Positions 46,450 to 55,842 of a DNA stretch of 64,000 bases are shown here, one piece after another. Below the pieces are notes generated by a model. It ran no database searches. It was not told where the DNA came from and saw only the letters and a program-made list of their open reading frames with translations. Numbering within the stretch: the stretch's first letter is position 1; each line of letters starts with the position of its first letter. Source of the stretch: Gelidibacter sediminis (lineage in GTDB: Bacteria; Bacteroidota; Bacteroidia; Flavobacteriales; Flavobacteriaceae); assembly GCF_004364975.1 (NCBI RefSeq), contig NZ_SOBW01000007.1:744001-808000 (forward strand), in the 5' to 3' direction. Position numbers and translations under genes: made by a program.

Positions 46450-47640
46450 ATGAAAAAAACAATTTCAAAAGTTTTAGGAACAGTATTTTTATTTTCCTTA
46501 CTATTTACAACGTCATGTTCAAGTGATGATGACGCTACAATTGATGATGGTGGAAGCTCATTCGTATTAAACCGTGAAGATTTAAAAGGAGAAATCAACA
46601 GTGGAGAAGTGGTTTTAGAATCTGGAACCTACAAATTGACTGGAAAATTAATCGTGAATTCAGGTGCTAAATTAACTATTAAAGAAGGCGTTAGAATTGA
46701 AGCAACGTCAGTAGCAAGTTCAGATTTTGCAGCTGTACGTTATATTGCAGTCGCACAAGGCGGTAAAATTGACGTCCAAGGTTCATCTTCAAATCCAGTA
46801 GTCATGACAGCTGCAACAAAAGCACCAGGCTCTTGGGGCGGACTTGTATTATGCGGGAAAGCACCTATCAACAAAGGAATTACAGCATCTGCTGAAGTTT
46901 CTGACTTAACTTATGGTGGCAACGAACCAAATGACAATTCAGGTTCTATCAAATATTTAAGATTAGAATATACTGGATTTGCTTACAATTCTGAAAAAGA
47001 ATTTAACGGCTTATCATTATTTGGTGTAGGTAACGGAACAACTATCGAGTATGTACAATCTTACGAAGGTTCAGATGATGGTTTCGAATTTTTTGGAGGA
47101 ACAGCAGTTGCAAAATATTTAGTAGTAAGCAACTTCTCTGAGCAAGTAGGTGATGATATGTTTGACTGGACTGAAGGTTGGTCTGGAGCAGGTGAAAACT
47201 GGTTTGGTATCAGATCTAATGCTGGTAACAGAGGTATTGAAGCTGACAACAACTCTAACAACCATTTAGCAACACCAATCTCTAATCCTACAATTAAAAA
47301 CTTAACATTAATTGGTTTAGGAGCTGCTGATACAAGTTCAGAAACACAAGCAATTAAATTACGTGTAGGTACTAAAGCAAAATTTGACAATTTAGTATTG
47401 AGCAACTGGAAAACAGGTTTTGACGTTCAACACGATGAAAGTTTAGGCTATGTAACTGCTGGTTCATTAGTGGCAACAAACGTGAAATTTGACAACATCA
47501 CAAAGTTATCTTCAGGTAAAAACACTGCAGGAACAGCGGTTGATGTTTCTGCCATGTTCTCTGTCAATGAAAATGCTACGGGTGCAGGTAATGGTACTGC
47601 TAAACCAACTTGGGCTAATGGCTGGACTGTTGGTCTATAA
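46450..47640 (+). CDS. surface lipoprotein with beta-helix-like repeat structure
   Basis: A 396-residue lipoprotein. The signal is residues 1-22 with lipid cysteine C23, followed by SSDDD, an acidic tract like the lipoprotein surface-export signals of Bacteroidota. The mature domain has recurrent short turns (LIVNSGAKLTIKEGVRIEA, VAQGGKIDVQGSSSNPVVM, GSIKYLRLEYTGF, NPTIKNLTLIGLG) as in right-handed parallel beta-helices. Similar proteins are often misnamed in databases, and no activity is established. It is paired with the upstream TonB-dependent receptor, so it may present or bind that receptor's ligand. Confidence 0.82.
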   Translation: MKKTISKVLGTVFLFSLLFTTSCSSDDDATIDDGGSSFVLNREDLKGEINSGEVVLESGTYKLTGKLIVNSGAKLTIKEGVRIEATSVASSDFAAVRYIAVAQGGKIDVQGSSSNPVVMTAATKAPGSWGGLVLCGKAPINKGITASAEVSDLTYGGNEPNDNSGSIKYLRLEYTGFAYNSEKEFNGLSLFGVGNGTTIEYVQSYEGSDDGFEFFGGTAVAKYLVVSNFSEQVGDDMFDWTEGWSGAGENWFGIRSNAGNRGIEADNNSNNHLATPISNPTIKNLTLIGLGAADTSSETQAIKLRVGTKAKFDNLVLSNWKTGFDVQHDESLGYVTAGSLVATNVKFDNITKLSSGKNTAGTAVDVSAMFSVNENATGAGNGTAKPTWANGWTVGL

Positions 47641-47677
47641 TAAAATCAAAATGCTCAGTTAGGTCTACGTATTTTAG

Positions 47678-47710
47678 AAAGACCCTTTCATTCGATTGAA
47701 AGGGTCTTTT
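47678..47710 (+). terminator. terminator of the receptor-lipoprotein operon
   Basis: AAGACCCTTTCA, loop, TGAAAGGGTCTTTT: a perfect 12-bp stem with a short T tract. Confidence 0.88.
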
Positions 47711-47800
47711 GTCTGAGGTAAAAAACCAATCAAACTGAAGTTATTTAATTGAGAGGATAGCAATGCAAAGTCAGGCATAATCTTCTTAAGTAACTGCTAC

Positions 47801-47833
47801 AAAAAAGCCGCCTCCAACTATAGAGACGGCTTT
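47801..47833 (-). terminator. terminator of the secreted protease gene
   Basis: On the minus strand AAGCCGTCTC, loop, GGAGGCGGCTTTTTT. It lies just after the protease stop codon. Confidence 0.85.
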
Positions 47834-47854
47834 GATGTTCAGTAAAGATTTTAA

Positions 47855-50800
47855 TTAATTCACCAAAATCTTCTTAGTAGCTTTCCTTAACCCATCGGTA
47901 ATGGTCATCAAATACATTCCCGACTGGGCATTGTCTAAACGAATGGTTTCCCTAAAATTAGTAGTGTTGAAATAGCGCTTCTCGAATACTTTACGACCTC
48001 TAATATCATAAACATCAATTTCTACGGCCTCACCGGAAGATGATTGCAGTTTTACTGTAAATTCGCCTTTACTCGGATTTGGAAAAAGTCCAAAGCCTAC
48101 AAATTCTTTGTCTTCAATGGCAAGTGGCCGTGACAGACATAATTGAAGTGTAAACTCAATAAACTGACCACCATCCGTATCAAATAAATCAATGACATTT
48201 AATTTCCATTGTCCTCCTGACATTTCACCATTTAATTGTGATAAATTTTCTTCAGGTATATATGATCCTGTAAAGGGGGCAGTACCATTAGTGATGGAAT
48301 CAGTGGCTTGCTGATCAAAGACCGTATTCGTATAATTCTTAGCCTCGGGCAGTCCATTATTGTTGGTTAAAATTATGGAGGTACCTTCCGGACTAACTAA
48401 CACAAGTTTTAAGTCTCTTACCCAATCATGCTGAATATTTACTTTGACTTCAACATCAGTAACGGGCAAATTTTCCTGTACATTGATAATAGATGTATAG
48501 GTGGCCGCTGCATCGGGTAGAATGATAATAGGTGTGTCTGTTGCAGTTATTGGATCGCCACAGGTAGAAATACCGGTAGAAAAGCTGTAAACCGGAGAAG
48601 TCTTAGAGCCGGAACAGCGATTTACACCAGTAACTCTCCAATAATATACAGTTTCATCAGCTAAATTGGTGGTGTATGTATTAGTGTTCAGAATCTGGCT
48701 TTCCACAATAGCATCAAAATTGGCGGTTGTGGAAATCTCCAAAAGATAGGATTCTATATTAACATCAGCATTCCAAGAAAAGTCAATTTCCCCATATAGT
48801 CCCGAAGCACCATTTGAGGGGGAGGTTAAAGTGACAGGTTTTATGACACTATTAAATACTGCCAACTCCACTATAGAGGACTGCGTCAGACTACCGGACG
48901 TACCAACCGCCGTAATTGGATAATTGCCTGGCGCAATAGCACCTGTTTCAGAAATGGTCATTGTCACTGCAGTACCGTTTACGCTAGCTGATGTAGGATT
49001 AAATGTGGCAGTAGCACCTGACGGTAAGTTCTTAACTGAAAACACCGTATTTTGGGCGTAACCTCCATAAGTATTATAGGTAAAGTTATAGACTGCACTT
49101 TCAGGTTGACAGATTGCAATTGAGGTTGTTGTAAAATTCAAAAGATAATCGACCGTTATAATCTTGAAATTTGTAGTATTCACATTATAAAAAATATTGC
49201 CAACACCCTCCACTAATATTCGTGCTTTAGATGTTTCAGTACCATTTGGCACTTTAATATCATGAGCACCATCATTAGGAACATTTGCCGCCAAAATATA
49301 AGGAAAAGTGACCCCGCCATCAATAGATAATTTGATGTTAACAGTAGGTGTGTTTATAGGTGCGCGATTGGTATTGGCGACATCCCAAGTGACTTTTTTG
49401 GTCGCACCAATTTCCCAAGTAATATTTTCATTTTGAGACGTTACCTTAAAAGGTCCTGGCGCATCAATTGTATGCACTTCCATAACGTCTACCGCCGTCT
49501 GGCCACCGCGCGTATCATTATCTCTAACCGTAAATGCAAAAGTCAGGGTTCTTTCAATAGATGGTAATTTTTCCCATGTTGTAGAGATGCCGCCATTGAA
49601 CAATACGTCTTCGTATCTTGGTATGTACCTTACAGGACTGGCTGAGGGATTTAAAGATCGAATAATAGGTCCGTATCGTGTTGTTTCAGTTGCAGGACCA
49701 GCTTCGCCTAAATCAAATTGTTCCCAAGTGTAGGTGTGGGTAGATTTACCGTCAGCATCTGTAGAGGACCCCGTTAATTTAAAGGGTGTTGAAATAGGAA
49801 TATTGTAGGATGGACCCGCCATTGCTTTTGGAGCGGTATTACCCGTTGCAGTTAAAATGGCACAGGTACTGTTACCTTGGGTAATATTGGTCCATATTTG
49901 CTGCAAACTTATTTGATGAAAGTAATCACTGCTGGCACGTTGCACATTTTGTGGCGCACATAATCCCGCATATGCCATAATCGTAGACCCACTGCCTGGT
50001 TCATAAGCCGATATTTCAGACCTATTTTGCAGACAATTACCTACACCACTATTGAAGGTATGCGTCGCACCAAATTGATGTCCCATTTCATGAGCTACAT
50101 AGTCTATATTATAAGGATCGCCAATAGGTTGAGACAACCCCGTTGTACCTCCTCCTTTACTGTTGGTACATACACGCGCCAGGTAGGCACTCCCTCCTGA
50201 ACCTGTGGTAAAGGTATGTCCTATATCATAAGCATTAACACCAATTTTAGTGTTTATAATGTTAGTAATCTCTCCTATATTACCAGTATTGGAAAATATG
50301 CTGTTATTTGTGGTAGAAATCAGTAGATTATTATTTGCTACCAAAGACATTCTCAGTGATAATTCTCTATCGTAAATTCCATTTACCCTTGTCATTGTCG
50401 TGTTGATTGCTGACAATGCCGAAGCCACAGTACCACCATGAAAATTAGTATATTCTATACTTGTACCAATAGCCAATCTAAAAGTACGCCTCATACCATC
50501 ATTAGCATTTTTTAAAGCCTCCATGGGTCTGGCCATTTCTACCTGATTTACGAGACCGTCATCAATAACGCCACATTCAAACACTCGTTCTTTTATAGGA
50601 ATGGCGTTTCTTGAAAACACTTCATACGCACCGTCTTTGGTATACGGATTGATAAAGTGAGCGGCTTCATTGGGAGCTAGGGTCATGGCATGCAAACCCT
50701 GAGGAGAAACACTAAAATATACAACCGTGGCAGGATTATTCAAACTATTTCCCATATAAGAACGGATTTCAGGAAACTTAGACTGAAGGTCAGGATGCAT

Positions 50801-51106
50801 GACGGAATATTCCATAATTTTAAACGTTTCCAGATTGCCATCAACATCTGGAAAATCGAGAAGCGTTTTAGAAGACACTCCCGAATCTCGTTGAGGCGCA
50901 GTAGTAATACGCCTCTTTAAAACGTCCATATTTAGGTTATAATACGTTGCTTTTTCAGGAATTGATTGTTGAGGTAGCATTTTGTTTAAAGAGATATCCT
51001 CTTTTAAAATCTTGGTCCATGCCGATTCATTTTTCTGGGCATAACCCATCGAAAAAGCAAAAATAACTATTGAAAACACGGATGCTTTTAAGTATTTGAT
51101 ATCCAT
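47855..51106 (-). CDS. reprolysin-like zinc metalloprotease with T9SS sorting domain
   Basis: A 1083-residue secreted protein. Residues 1-23 are a signal peptide; ~25-195 are a propeptide-like region. Residues ~205-415 are the catalytic domain with H339-E-x2-H343-x2-G-x2-H349. A linker with Ig/FnIII-like modules and a proprotein-convertase P-domain (~850-995; DWVRDLKLVLVSPEGT) follow. The last ~80 residues (LFPNPSKGEFTVKL, SGMYLMTI) form a type A C-terminal domain recognised by the type IX secretion system. It is therefore expected at the cell surface or in the medium. Substrate unknown. Confidence 0.94.
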   Translation of the reverse strand: MDIKYLKASVFSIVIFAFSMGYAQKNESAWTKILKEDISLNKMLPQQSIPEKATYYNLNMDVLKRRITTAPQRDSGVSSKTLLDFPDVDGNLETFKIMEYSVMHPDLQSKFPEIRSYMGNSLNNPATVVYFSVSPQGLHAMTLAPNEAAHFINPYTKDGAYEVFSRNAIPIKERVFECGVIDDGLVNQVEMARPMEALKNANDGMRRTFRLAIGTSIEYTNFHGGTVASALSAINTTMTRVNGIYDRELSLRMSLVANNNLLISTTNNSIFSNTGNIGEITNIINTKIGVNAYDIGHTFTTGSGGSAYLARVCTNSKGGGTTGLSQPIGDPYNIDYVAHEMGHQFGATHTFNSGVGNCLQNRSEISAYEPGSGSTIMAYAGLCAPQNVQRASSDYFHQISLQQIWTNITQGNSTCAILTATGNTAPKAMAGPSYNIPISTPFKLTGSSTDADGKSTHTYTWEQFDLGEAGPATETTRYGPIIRSLNPSASPVRYIPRYEDVLFNGGISTTWEKLPSIERTLTFAFTVRDNDTRGGQTAVDVMEVHTIDAPGPFKVTSQNENITWEIGATKKVTWDVANTNRAPINTPTVNIKLSIDGGVTFPYILAANVPNDGAHDIKVPNGTETSKARILVEGVGNIFYNVNTTNFKIITVDYLLNFTTTSIAICQPESAVYNFTYNTYGGYAQNTVFSVKNLPSGATATFNPTSASVNGTAVTMTISETGAIAPGNYPITAVGTSGSLTQSSIVELAVFNSVIKPVTLTSPSNGASGLYGEIDFSWNADVNIESYLLEISTTANFDAIVESQILNTNTYTTNLADETVYYWRVTGVNRCSGSKTSPVYSFSTGISTCGDPITATDTPIIILPDAAATYTSIINVQENLPVTDVEVKVNIQHDWVRDLKLVLVSPEGTSIILTNNNGLPEAKNYTNTVFDQQATDSITNGTAPFTGSYIPEENLSQLNGEMSGGQWKLNVIDLFDTDGGQFIEFTLQLCLSRPLAIEDKEFVGFGLFPNPSKGEFTVKLQSSSGEAVEIDVYDIRGRKVFEKRYFNTTNFRETIRLDNAQSGMYLMTITDGLRKATKKILVN

Positions 51107-51180
51107 TTAAATTCTTTTTACTACTATATTTAACATTCGGAAAGTTACATTCAAAATAAATAACTTACAAAAAACAATTC

Positions 51181-51720
51181 ATGTTTATAAAAATGCCAAT
51201 TCAAGTGCTTGTATTATTCCTTTTAATTGGTGCAACTTCCTGCAAAAGTCAAACCAACACCATGAAAGATTCTGACAACTTAAACACATATTCTAACTGT
51301 CCTGATAATGGCGACTGCAGCTTTAAAGTGTTACCAAATACTTCAAATATTTTTAATACGGACGAATTTGACATTGGTTATCTTGAACAAATAAAAACAG
51401 ACAGTATTCTTTTAATTTTTGAATATAACCGACATAAAACCCCAAATAATCCTGACGATTATCATATAGAACGCGTTTACATAGAACTTCCCTCCAAACC
51501 GCAACCTCTTGCATTAAATGATGTGGCACTACAACAAGTTAATTTACTGTTTGAGCGGTTGTGCTATTGTAAAGGAGAAACAGGAGTTTACCAAATTAGC
51601 AATGGTTCTCTAACTCTAACATCTTTAAAACAAAACAAATTTCATTTAAACCTGCACTTTTCAACCTCTGAAGTACCACAAAGCATCAGTGAAATAGATG
51701 AACTATTTAGCTTAAAATAA
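51181..51720 (+). CDS. hypothetical lipoprotein, 179 aa
   Basis: A 179-residue protein with a signal and lipobox (IGATSC21) followed by KSQ. The mature protein has a second cysteine group (SNCPDNGDCSF and RLCYCKGE), which could make disulfides. I do not recognise a family. The gene is divergent from the protease (74 bases) and lies 102 bases before ribF. An alternative start at residue 5 (MPIQVL) would also leave a good signal. Confidence 0.78.
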   Translation: MFIKMPIQVLVLFLLIGATSCKSQTNTMKDSDNLNTYSNCPDNGDCSFKVLPNTSNIFNTDEFDIGYLEQIKTDSILLIFEYNRHKTPNNPDDYHIERVYIELPSKPQPLALNDVALQQVNLLFERLCYCKGETGVYQISNGSLTLTSLKQNKFHLNLHFSTSEVPQSISEIDELFSLK

Positions 51721-51800
51721 GCCCATGCAGCTGCTGTTGGATATTTGTGTCATACTGAGATTCAAATCAGCTATTGTAATTTTTTTTAAACCCTTAAATA

Positions 51801-51822
51801 GTTATTTTTACAAAAAAATAAC
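51801..51822 (+). promoter_or_regulatory. 9-bp inverted repeat abutting the ribF start codon
   Basis: GTTATTTTT-ACAA-AAAAATAAC is a perfect dyad directly before the TTG at 51823. It may be a weak RNA hairpin or an AT-rich protein-binding site. Confidence 0.45.
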
Positions 51823-52758
51823 TTGAAGGTCATTACCCCCACAAAACATTCGATACCCAAAACACCATCAGTCGTTACCATTGGCACTTTTGATGGCGTT
51901 CATATTGGTCATCAAAAAATTATCAAGAAACTGACCAAGAAAGCGGCAGACCATCATCTTATTTCTGTTGTACTTACTTTTTTTCCACACCCTCGGATGG
52001 TGTTGCAACAAAATGCGAACATTAAATTATTAAACACTATTGCTGAACGCAAGGAAATTTTATCGGCATTAGGATTGGATTATATTTATGTACAAGAGTT
52101 TACGAAGGCGTTTGCAGAAATGAGTGCACGTGATTTTGTAAAACACATATTAGTTGAAAAACTCCATGTAAGGCACGTCATTATTGGTTATGATCATCAT
52201 TTTGGAAAAGACCGATCGGCCAATATTGATGACTTAAAGGCATACGGTACAGAATTTGGCTTTGAAGTAGAAGAAATTTCAGCGCAAGATGTAAAAGACG
52301 TAGCCGTAAGCTCTACTAAAATAAGAAATGCTTTGAATTCCGGCGATATTATAACAGCTACAGCATTTTTAGGATATGATTATTATATAAACGGCACCGT
52401 GGTACATGGCAAAGGTGTTGGTAAGAAAATGGAATTTCCAACCGCCAACATCAGTATAGATGAGCCCTATAAATTGATTCCAAAAAATGGCGTTTATGTC
52501 ATTTCTTCCATTTATAATGATAAAATTATTTACGGAATGATGAATATAGGGATAAATCCAACATTTGAGGGTGACAAAACAACCATTGAAGCTCATTTTT
52601 TTGATTTTAATGAAAATCTGTATGGACAGAAACTGAGAATTTATTTTTTAGATCGATTAAGGGATGAACGTAAATTTGAATCTGTTAATGCACTTATAAC
52701 ACAGCTAAGGCAAGATCGTTATAATGCCAAACAAACAATTACAAAGCGTAATGCATAA
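51823..52758 (+). CDS. ribF: bifunctional riboflavin kinase/FAD synthetase
   Basis: A 311-residue cytoplasmic enzyme that makes FMN and FAD. The N-terminal nucleotidyltransferase domain has VTIGTFDGVHIGHQ (residues ~18-31), FFPHPRMVL and VIIGYDHHFGKDR. The C-terminal flavokinase domain has GKGVGKKMEFPTANI. The start is TTG; no ATG precedes the first strand in frame. The last codons overlap the HTTM-protein gene. Confidence 0.95.
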   Translation: MKVITPTKHSIPKTPSVVTIGTFDGVHIGHQKIIKKLTKKAADHHLISVVLTFFPHPRMVLQQNANIKLLNTIAERKEILSALGLDYIYVQEFTKAFAEMSARDFVKHILVEKLHVRHVIIGYDHHFGKDRSANIDDLKAYGTEFGFEVEEISAQDVKDVAVSSTKIRNALNSGDIITATAFLGYDYYINGTVVHGKGVGKKMEFPTANISIDEPYKLIPKNGVYVISSIYNDKIIYGMMNIGINPTFEGDKTTIEAHFFDFNENLYGQKLRIYFLDRLRDERKFESVNALITQLRQDRYNAKQTITKRNA

Positions 52759-54079
52759 GCTTCTCTTTAAACATATCGATAATAGCGCGCTGATTGTTTT
52801 CCGAATTATTTTCGGATTTCTTATTATAATGGAAAGTATTGGCGCCATTTCTACAGGTTATATTAGGCGCACCCTTATGGAACCCCAAGTGACATTCTCT
52901 TTTATTGGGTTTGAGTGGCTACAACCACTTCCAGGCTATGGCATGTACTATTATTACGGCGTTATGGGACTATGCGGGCTTTTTATAATGATTGGTTATA
53001 AGTACCGTTGGAGCATGTTGGCCTTTACAATACTATGGACGGGGACCTATTTAATGCAAAAATCTTCTTATAATAATCATTACTATTTATTAATTCTGTT
53101 AAGTGCTATCATGGTGTTTCAACCAGCACATAAATACCTTTCCGTAGATGTCAGATTAAATCCAAAAATTAAGATGATATCTATGCCCAATTGGTGTGCA
53201 TTAGTCTTCATATTGCAAATGTTTATCGTTTACACCTACGGCGCTATTGCAAAGATCTATCCTGACTGGCTGAATGCTTCGGTAGCAGAAATCTTAATGA
53301 AAAGCAAGGAAGATTATGTATTGGTGGGGAAACTCCTCCAACAAAAATGGACCCACTATGCCATTGCTTACGTGGGTATTGTATTTGACGCCTTAATCAT
53401 TCCACTATTTTTATGGAAACGCACAAGAGTATTGGCTTTTTGTGCGTCCATCTTCTTTCATCTTTTCAATTCCTTTATATTTCAGATTGGAATATTTCCG
53501 TATTTATCATTATCCTTTGCGTTATTCTTCTTCTCATCGTCCACCATACACCGTTTATTTTTAAAAAATAAACCATATTATGACCAGCAAGAGATTATCG
53601 TACCAAAGTATCATAAACCATTTATCGCAGTATTTATAACTTACTTCATAATACAAATAGGCCTTCCGCTACGGCACTGGTTTTTTACGGATGATGTTTT
53701 ATGGACTGAAGAAGGTCATCGCTTATCATGGCGTATGATGTTACGGGCAAAAAGCGGGCACTCCACTTTTAAAGTGGTGGATGCTAAAACAAACGAACAG
53801 ATTCCCATTAAGTTAGAAGATTATCTATCTAGCAAGCAATTGCGCACGGTGAGCACAAAGCCCGATGTTATTTGGCAGTTTTCTCAACGATTGAAGCGAC
53901 TTTTTGCAGCGCAAGGGAGGGATGTTAAAGTCTACGTTACAACGTATGTACGCGTTAACGGGGGCGAACTGAAACAGCTTATTGATCCTAATGTCGATTT
54001 AGCGAATGAAGAATGGCATCCATTTAAACACAGCGACTGGCTACTACCTTCTCAGCAGGAAAAATTACCTAAAGATTAA
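52751..54079 (+). CDS. HTTM domain (vitamin K-dependent carboxylase-like) membrane protein
   Basis: A 442-residue protein from the ATG at 52751, which overlaps the ribF stop by eight bases. An ATG at 52724 would add nine residues and overlap by 35 bases. The start at MHKLLFKHIDNSALIVFRI fits the HTTM family start (horizontally transferred transmembrane domain, related to vitamin K gamma-glutamyl carboxylase). About eight membrane helices contain HYYLLILLSA and VPKYHKPF. A polar C-terminal domain of ~130 residues has the HRLSWRMML motif. Bacterial function is unknown. Confidence 0.87.
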   Translation: MHKLLFKHIDNSALIVFRIIFGFLIIMESIGAISTGYIRRTLMEPQVTFSFIGFEWLQPLPGYGMYYYYGVMGLCGLFIMIGYKYRWSMLAFTILWTGTYLMQKSSYNNHYYLLILLSAIMVFQPAHKYLSVDVRLNPKIKMISMPNWCALVFILQMFIVYTYGAIAKIYPDWLNASVAEILMKSKEDYVLVGKLLQQKWTHYAIAYVGIVFDALIIPLFLWKRTRVLAFCASIFFHLFNSFIFQIGIFPYLSLSFALFFFSSSTIHRLFLKNKPYYDQQEIIVPKYHKPFIAVFITYFIIQIGLPLRHWFFTDDVLWTEEGHRLSWRMMLRAKSGHSTFKVVDAKTNEQIPIKLEDYLSSKQLRTVSTKPDVIWQFSQRLKRLFAAQGRDVKVYVTTYVRVNGGELKQLIDPNVDLANEEWHPFKHSDWLLPSQQEKLPKD

Positions 54080-54187
54080 GTTTTCTAATTGTTTCAAACT
54101 TCCTTCATATAAAATTAAGTCAACTGTCTAGTTATGGCAAGGCGGATGCCCAAAATTTACTTATTTTTACCATCAAATTAAATAATT

Positions 54188-55456
54188 ATGTTACAAGTAC
54201 CATTTATTAGAGAAAACCGAGACCATGTGATTGAGGCCTTAAAAAAAAGAAACCTTGATGCTACACAAATGATTGACGATGTGATTGCTTTTGATGAATC
54301 GAGAAGGCGATTACAAACGGAATTGGATAATACTTTGGCAGAATCTAACGGTTTATCAAAGGAAATAGGAAACTTGTACAAATCCGGTCATGCGGATAAA
54401 GCGAATGCATTAAAAGCGCGTACTGGTGAGCTTAAAGAAAGTTCAAAAACACTTGGAGAGGAACTTAATACCACCGTTGAAAATTTGAATCAGCTGCTAT
54501 ACAAACTTCCAAATGTACCTCATAAAAGTGTTCCTGCAGGAAGCACAGAAGATGATAATGAGGAAGTATACAAAAAAGGAGCTATTCCTAAATTGCACGA
54601 AAAGGCTTTACCACATTGGGAATTAGCCAAAAAATATGACATCATTGATTTTGAATTGGGCAATAAGATTACCGGCGCAGGATTTCCTGTGTATAAAGGT
54701 AAGGGCGCCAGATTACAACGTGCGTTAATTGCCTATTTTCTTGACAAAAATACAGCAGCTGGATATACTGAATATCAGTTGCCCCTTTTAGTAAATGAAG
54801 CTTCAGGATTTGGTACAGGGCAATTGCCAGACAAGGAAGGGCAAATGTACCATGTAACGGAAGATAACCTGTATCTCATTCCTACAGCTGAAGTTCCTGG
54901 AACTAATATTTTTAGAGATGAATTACTTAACGAATCTGATCTTCCTATCGGGATTACAGGCTACACACCATGTTTTAGACGAGAAGCTGGAAGTTATGGC
55001 GCTCATGTAAGAGGTTTAAACCGGTTGCACCAATTTGATAAAGTTGAAATTTTACGTGTAGAGCATCCTGATAATTCCTACCAAGCACTTGATGCTATGG
55101 TAGAACACGTAAAAGGCATATTAGATGAGTTAGAGTTACCATACCGAATTTTGCGATTGTGTGGTGGCGATTTGGGGTTCACTTCAGCATTGACGTATGA
55201 TTTTGAAGTGTTCTCTACAGCTCAGGATCGTTGGTTAGAAATTTCTTCAGTGTCAAATTTTGAGACTTTTCAGGCCAACCGCTTAAAATTGCGTTTTAAA
55301 AATTCTGAAGGCAAAAATGAATTGGCGCATACCTTAAACGGAAGCGCATTGGCTTTACCTCGAGTTTTGGCAGGAATTTTAGAGAATTACCAAACTGAAG
55401 ACGGCATCAATATTCCAAAAGTTTTAATTCCATATACAGGTTTTAAAAAGATTTAA
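54188..55456 (+). CDS. serS: serine-tRNA ligase
   Basis: A 422-residue class IIa synthetase. Residues 1-~105 are the long coiled-coil tRNA-binding arm. The catalytic core shows TAEVPGTNIF, motif 2 (CFRREAGSYGAHVRGLNRLHQF) and motif 3 (NGSALALPRVLAGILENYQ). Full length. It charges tRNA-Ser, and also selenocysteine tRNA where that exists. Confidence 0.97.
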   Translation: MLQVPFIRENRDHVIEALKKRNLDATQMIDDVIAFDESRRRLQTELDNTLAESNGLSKEIGNLYKSGHADKANALKARTGELKESSKTLGEELNTTVENLNQLLYKLPNVPHKSVPAGSTEDDNEEVYKKGAIPKLHEKALPHWELAKKYDIIDFELGNKITGAGFPVYKGKGARLQRALIAYFLDKNTAAGYTEYQLPLLVNEASGFGTGQLPDKEGQMYHVTEDNLYLIPTAEVPGTNIFRDELLNESDLPIGITGYTPCFRREAGSYGAHVRGLNRLHQFDKVEILRVEHPDNSYQALDAMVEHVKGILDELELPYRILRLCGGDLGFTSALTYDFEVFSTAQDRWLEISSVSNFETFQANRLKLRFKNSEGKNELAHTLNGSALALPRVLAGILENYQTEDGINIPKVLIPYTGFKKI

Positions 55457-55589
55457 AATTGTAAGAATTTTCGTTAAAATTCGGATAAAACGCTAAAAAA
55501 ACACGTTGTTCAACGAATTTTTGTAATATTTTTTTGTTATTCGAGATTTTTTTTTGATGTTAGTAATCCCAAATGACAATTAAGATCAT

Positions 55590-55658
55590 ATGAAAAATTT
55601 TATGCGACTTTTAATACTTATCTCATTGGTGGTATTAATGATTAAGGTTCTGATTTAG
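55590..55658 (+). CDS. putative 22-aa hydrophobic microprotein
   Basis: ATG AAA AAT TTT ... TAG encodes 22 residues beginning MKNFMRLLIL and ending VLMIKVLI. It is one membrane-helix-length segment with a positively charged start. It lies alone in the 386-base gap between serS (55456) and the TPR gene (55843), and a strong terminator follows at 55755. No clear ribosome binding site or full promoter was seen. The rest of the gap is AT-rich with a small CGTTG-TT-CAACG repeat at 55504 and nothing else. Real translation is a proposal only. Confidence 0.35.
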   Translation: MKNFMRLLILISLVVLMIKVLI

Positions 55659-55754
55659 TTAGAAATAGTCCTCACAATATTAAGATTACCAACCAGGATA
55701 ACTGAATCATTTTATATAATTAATGGTTAATAGCACATTTATTTTGATGGTAAT

Positions 55755-55783
55755 GCCCAAACGTAAGTTTGGGCTTTTTTTTT
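55755..55783 (+). terminator. terminator between serS and the TPR gene
   Basis: GCCCAAAC-GTAA-GTTTGGGC followed by nine T residues. It lies 300 bases after the serS stop, so it may serve a separate short transcript. Confidence 0.9.
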
Positions 55784-55842
55784 ATTATAACATTCATATT
55801 AGCAACCTCCATAAAATGCATATATTTCCATAAATTAGTCCT

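Noticed and set aside
47061-47405. 114-codon frame antisense to the beta-helix lipoprotein gene
   Set aside because: Shadow of a regular repeat-rich coding sequence, without its own promoter or terminator.
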